64,000 nucleotides of DNA from Onthophagus taurus. Lineage: Eukaryota > Arthropoda > Insecta > Coleoptera > Scarabaeidae. This document shows, one piece after another, positions 61,473 to 64,000 of this stretch. The stretch covers positions 10,733,501 through 10,797,500 of the forward strand of contig NC_091970.1 of assembly GCF_036711975.1 (NCBI RefSeq), given 5' to 3'. Position numbers and translations under genes: made by a program. Under the pieces are notes generated by a model. The model did not search any database and was not told the DNA's origin. It saw only the letters and a list, made by a program, of their open reading frames with translations. Numbering within the stretch: the stretch's first letter is position 1; the number at the start of each line of letters is the position of its first letter.

Positions 61473-64000
61473 CACTATTATTATTATTATTGCTGCCGGG
61501 CTGAGGAGAGCGGCCCCTCTCGTTACCGCGACCTATAAGATCTATTGTAACTTTAGCCCTCCAAAGGTTTTGGGCAAATGTAGGTCCTTAATGAACCTTA
61601 GTATTGTCCCGATGTCTTGAACCTTTATGTCGGTAGGTAACAGGGGAGTTTTACCGAAGACGTTGTGCCTTAGACGGCCTCTGGCGACGCAATTGCAAAG
61701 TATATGTTCAGCAGTTTCTGACTCGTCGTTGCATAGTCGACAAGTTTGATCCTCAGCTTGTCCAATGTGGAAGAGGTGGTATTTTAGAGGCACATGGCCG
61801 GTCAGGTAGCCTGAGAGCGTTCTTAGATCCCCTTTGCTGAGGCATAAAACCTCTTTGGTTTTGTTTTGCGACGGAGTTATCATACTCTTCGCTTGTCTGT
61901 GACCTCGAAGTTCTTTTCAGCGTAAGGCTATCTTTGAAGCCTCCCAGTTGTTGATTATTTGTTTTAGGTGGCTTTTTTGTAGTCCACATCCAGGTTGGGT
62001 TCCAATGAAGAGTGTGTTTGCTGCCTCTTTGGCCAGCTTGTCAGCCTTCTCATTGCCCTCAATGTTGCTGTGACCTGGGACTCACCATAGGGTAACATCA
62101 TTGCCCCTAGCGAGTTCTCTCAGGTTGTTGGTACACTCTCTGATCAGTGCGGAGCCACACGTGTAGGCCTGAATTGCCTTTAAGGCGGCCCGACTGTCTG
62201 TGAAAATGTTTATGGATGTACCTTTTCGTCCCTTCTGTAGGTTCAAAGCGGTGCAGAAGTTTATAGCAAGAACTTCTGCTTGGAAAATTGTTAAATCCGA
62301 GCTGAGGGGCAATTTGATGTGGCTATTTGGTCCACTGATGCCCATGCCTACTCCAGATCTTACTGTCTTTGAAGCATCGGTGTATCAGGCTAGGGCTCCT
62401 CTTTTTAGTTGAGGCCCTCCCTTCGCCCAATCATCCCTGCTACTAAATATGACCTTATACCATTGCACCCGTTATGTTAAGACATGCTAACCGCTGGATT
62501 TGTGCCAGCTGTTGTTGAGCTGTCTTATGTTTTGTTTTGGGCCACCAAACCAATGAGGCGTAGGCGACCATGGGTCTGATTATTGCTACGTAGGCCCAAT
62601 GAGCCATTTGTGGTTTTAGACCCCAGTTCCTTCCTAGGAGCCTGCGGCAGATCTGGTTTGCCATGATGGCCTGTTTCCTCGCCTTATCTAAGTGTGAGTT
62701 CCAGTTTAGTTTACTGTCAAGTATTACCCCTAGGTATTTAGTTTCTGTTGTGAGGTTAATAGTTCTGCTTTCAATGGAGGGTGCTTTTATTTGTAGCTTC
62801 CTTCTCCGAGTGAAAGGGACTATTTCGATTTTATTGGGATTGATGCTGAGCCCATTGCTTCTGCACCAAGTACTGGTGAGTAGTAGGGCTTTCTGCATTA
62901 GCTGAGTTATGATTGAATCATATTTACTTCGGATTGTGATTACCAGGTCATCAGCATACCCTTGTATCTTAAATCCGTTTTTAGTTAGGATGTTCATCAA
63001 GTCATCAACTACCAGGCACCATAATAGAGGTGATAGCACTCCCCCTTGGGGACATCTTCTTAGCGCCTTTATAGTCAGCGACTCGCCTCCCAGACTGGTT
63101 GTGATCTGCCGACTTTTCAACATGGCTATACACCACTTGATTGTCGACGGATGTATGTCTTTTATGTTTAGAGCCTTCTCTATGGATTCATATGAGGTGT
63201 TATCAAACGCACCCTCTATATCTATGAAAGCATAAAGGGCTATCTCTTTGGTTGCAATTGCCTCCTCTAAGGTGCTAGTCAAAGCATGGAGAGCGGTAAT
63301 TATTGATTTTGCTTTCTGGTAAGCATGTTGGCTAGGGTGGAGTGGATTTGTGACAAGCACTCCATTCCTTAAGTATTGATCGATTACCTTTTCCATCCCT
63401 TTGAGGAGAAATGAAGTTAGGCTAATTGGTCTGTACGCCTTGGGGTCCGCGTTTGAACGCCTACCACCTTTAGGTATGAAGACCACCTTTACTTTCCTCC
63501 ATAGAGTGGGTATATAGCTAAAGCTGTAGCTACCTATATATAGGGATATTATTATTGGGAGAAGGTCTTCTAAGCCTTTTTGCAGAAAGATAGGCAGAAT
63601 TCCGTCTCCTCCAGGCGATTTTAGGGGCTTGAAATTCGAGATAGCCCATCTTACTCTGTTGGGTTTGAAAATATTCCCAGCTGTGCTGCGAACCCTACCT
63701 GATGGACGGGTTATGTCCATTACTTCAGGGTCGGCATCTGCATGGGGGCAGACTTTTGAGGAAGGAAAGTGTGTACTCAGTAAGAGCTCCAACGATTCCT
63801 TAGCATCCTCTGTATATTTACCATCTTGTTTGCATAGGTGGCCTAGATCAGTGTTGTGACCTTTTGTCAAGATCTTATGCAGACGAGCAACTGTAGGCGT
63901 ATTGTCTATGCCTTCACAGAAGCTGCGCCAGGTTTTTCTTTTGGCTTTGCGGATAGCCAAGTTATATTCCGTTAGGGCTTTTCTATAGAGATCCCATGTT
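61473..64000 (-). mobile_element. LOA-like LINE: RT, RNase H and C-terminal knuckle; 5' part off the window
   Basis: The RT frame is open from the right edge to 62455. It has FKPLKSPGGDGILPIFLQ, YRPISLTSFLLKGMEKVID, FIDIEGAFDNTSYESI, CPQGGVLSPLLWCLVVDDL and the active site GYADDLVI. The RNase H domain follows at about 62390-62082 with YTDAS, FQAEVLAI and IFTDSRAAL, the expected D/E/D residues. A Cys/His tail (CRLCNDESETAEHILCNC) lies at about 61670-61740. The phrase GGVLSPLLW plus RNase H suits the LOA or I group. The 3' end is an (ATT/AAT)n run at 61473-61490 after a GC-rich end. Lesions: the RT frame stops at 62455 and part of the RT-RNase H linker is missing; a stop lies just before YTDAS; there are shifts near 61900-62080. 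Probably inactive but young. Confidence 0.85.

Noticed and set aside
62663..63859. Plus-strand frames of 76-108 residues at the right end
   Set aside because: They are antisense shadows of the RT coding frame, which carries the YADD and PQG motifs on the minus strand.

Overview
The window is eukaryotic and almost certainly from an insect. It is AT-rich, its genes have short introns with GT/AG ends, and it carries insect-type families: peritrophin-A chitin-binding domains, a DM4/12 protein, and CR1-, LOA-, jockey-, gypsy-, mariner-, pogo- and hAT-like elements. A beetle is plausible, but I cannot fix the order from sequence alone. Most of the window is repeats; four host genes can be supported.

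Layout. 1-9160 is a transposon graveyard: a mariner-type MITE, a LINE of the type found in ants and other insects that is split by a 706-bp inverted-repeat insertion, and a 3'-truncated CR1-like LINE with an FP-type ORF1. 9253-31882 (+) is one four-exon gene encoding a predicted 2971-residue secreted protein. It has a signal peptide, a GH18 chitinase-like domain whose catalytic motif is destroyed, two peritrophin-A domains, two large Asn/Gln-rich blocks of 51-residue repeats, and a third peritrophin-A domain at the C-terminus. Its third intron is 13.6 kb long and holds a mariner element containing a ~225-bp tandem array, several LINE fragments, a gypsy pol relic, and a nearly intact pogo transposon.

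32.2-35.0 kb is a 517-bp higher-order satellite carrying a constant GCGCCATCTA motif. 35160-35907 (+) is a complete four-exon DM4/12-family gene. 36.8-41.66 kb is a ~28-copy satellite with a 175-bp monomer. 42282-47877 (-) is a two-exon PTB-domain adaptor gene similar to LDLRAP1/ARH. Its single intron is filled by a ten-copy 456-bp satellite, and a closely similar sequence lies inside a hAT-like MITE at 58171-58994 with a perfect 8-bp target duplication.

48.5-55.8 kb holds a decayed gypsy pol split by a 1.85-kb foldback element, a hAT transposase relic, LINE tails and a ~700-bp tandem duplication. From about 55.9 kb (+) a fourth gene begins: a leader exon, then a coding exon for a Ser/Arg/Pro-rich N-terminus. 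The rest lies beyond the window. Its intron holds short ~22-bp repeats related to those of the 11-14 kb array, a perfect 35-bp inverted repeat, and a LOA-like LINE (-) that runs off the right edge.

The four host genes show no shared pathway. The pseudo-chitinase gene would act in extracellular chitin matrices, the PTB adaptor in endocytosis, and the last gene is of unknown function.
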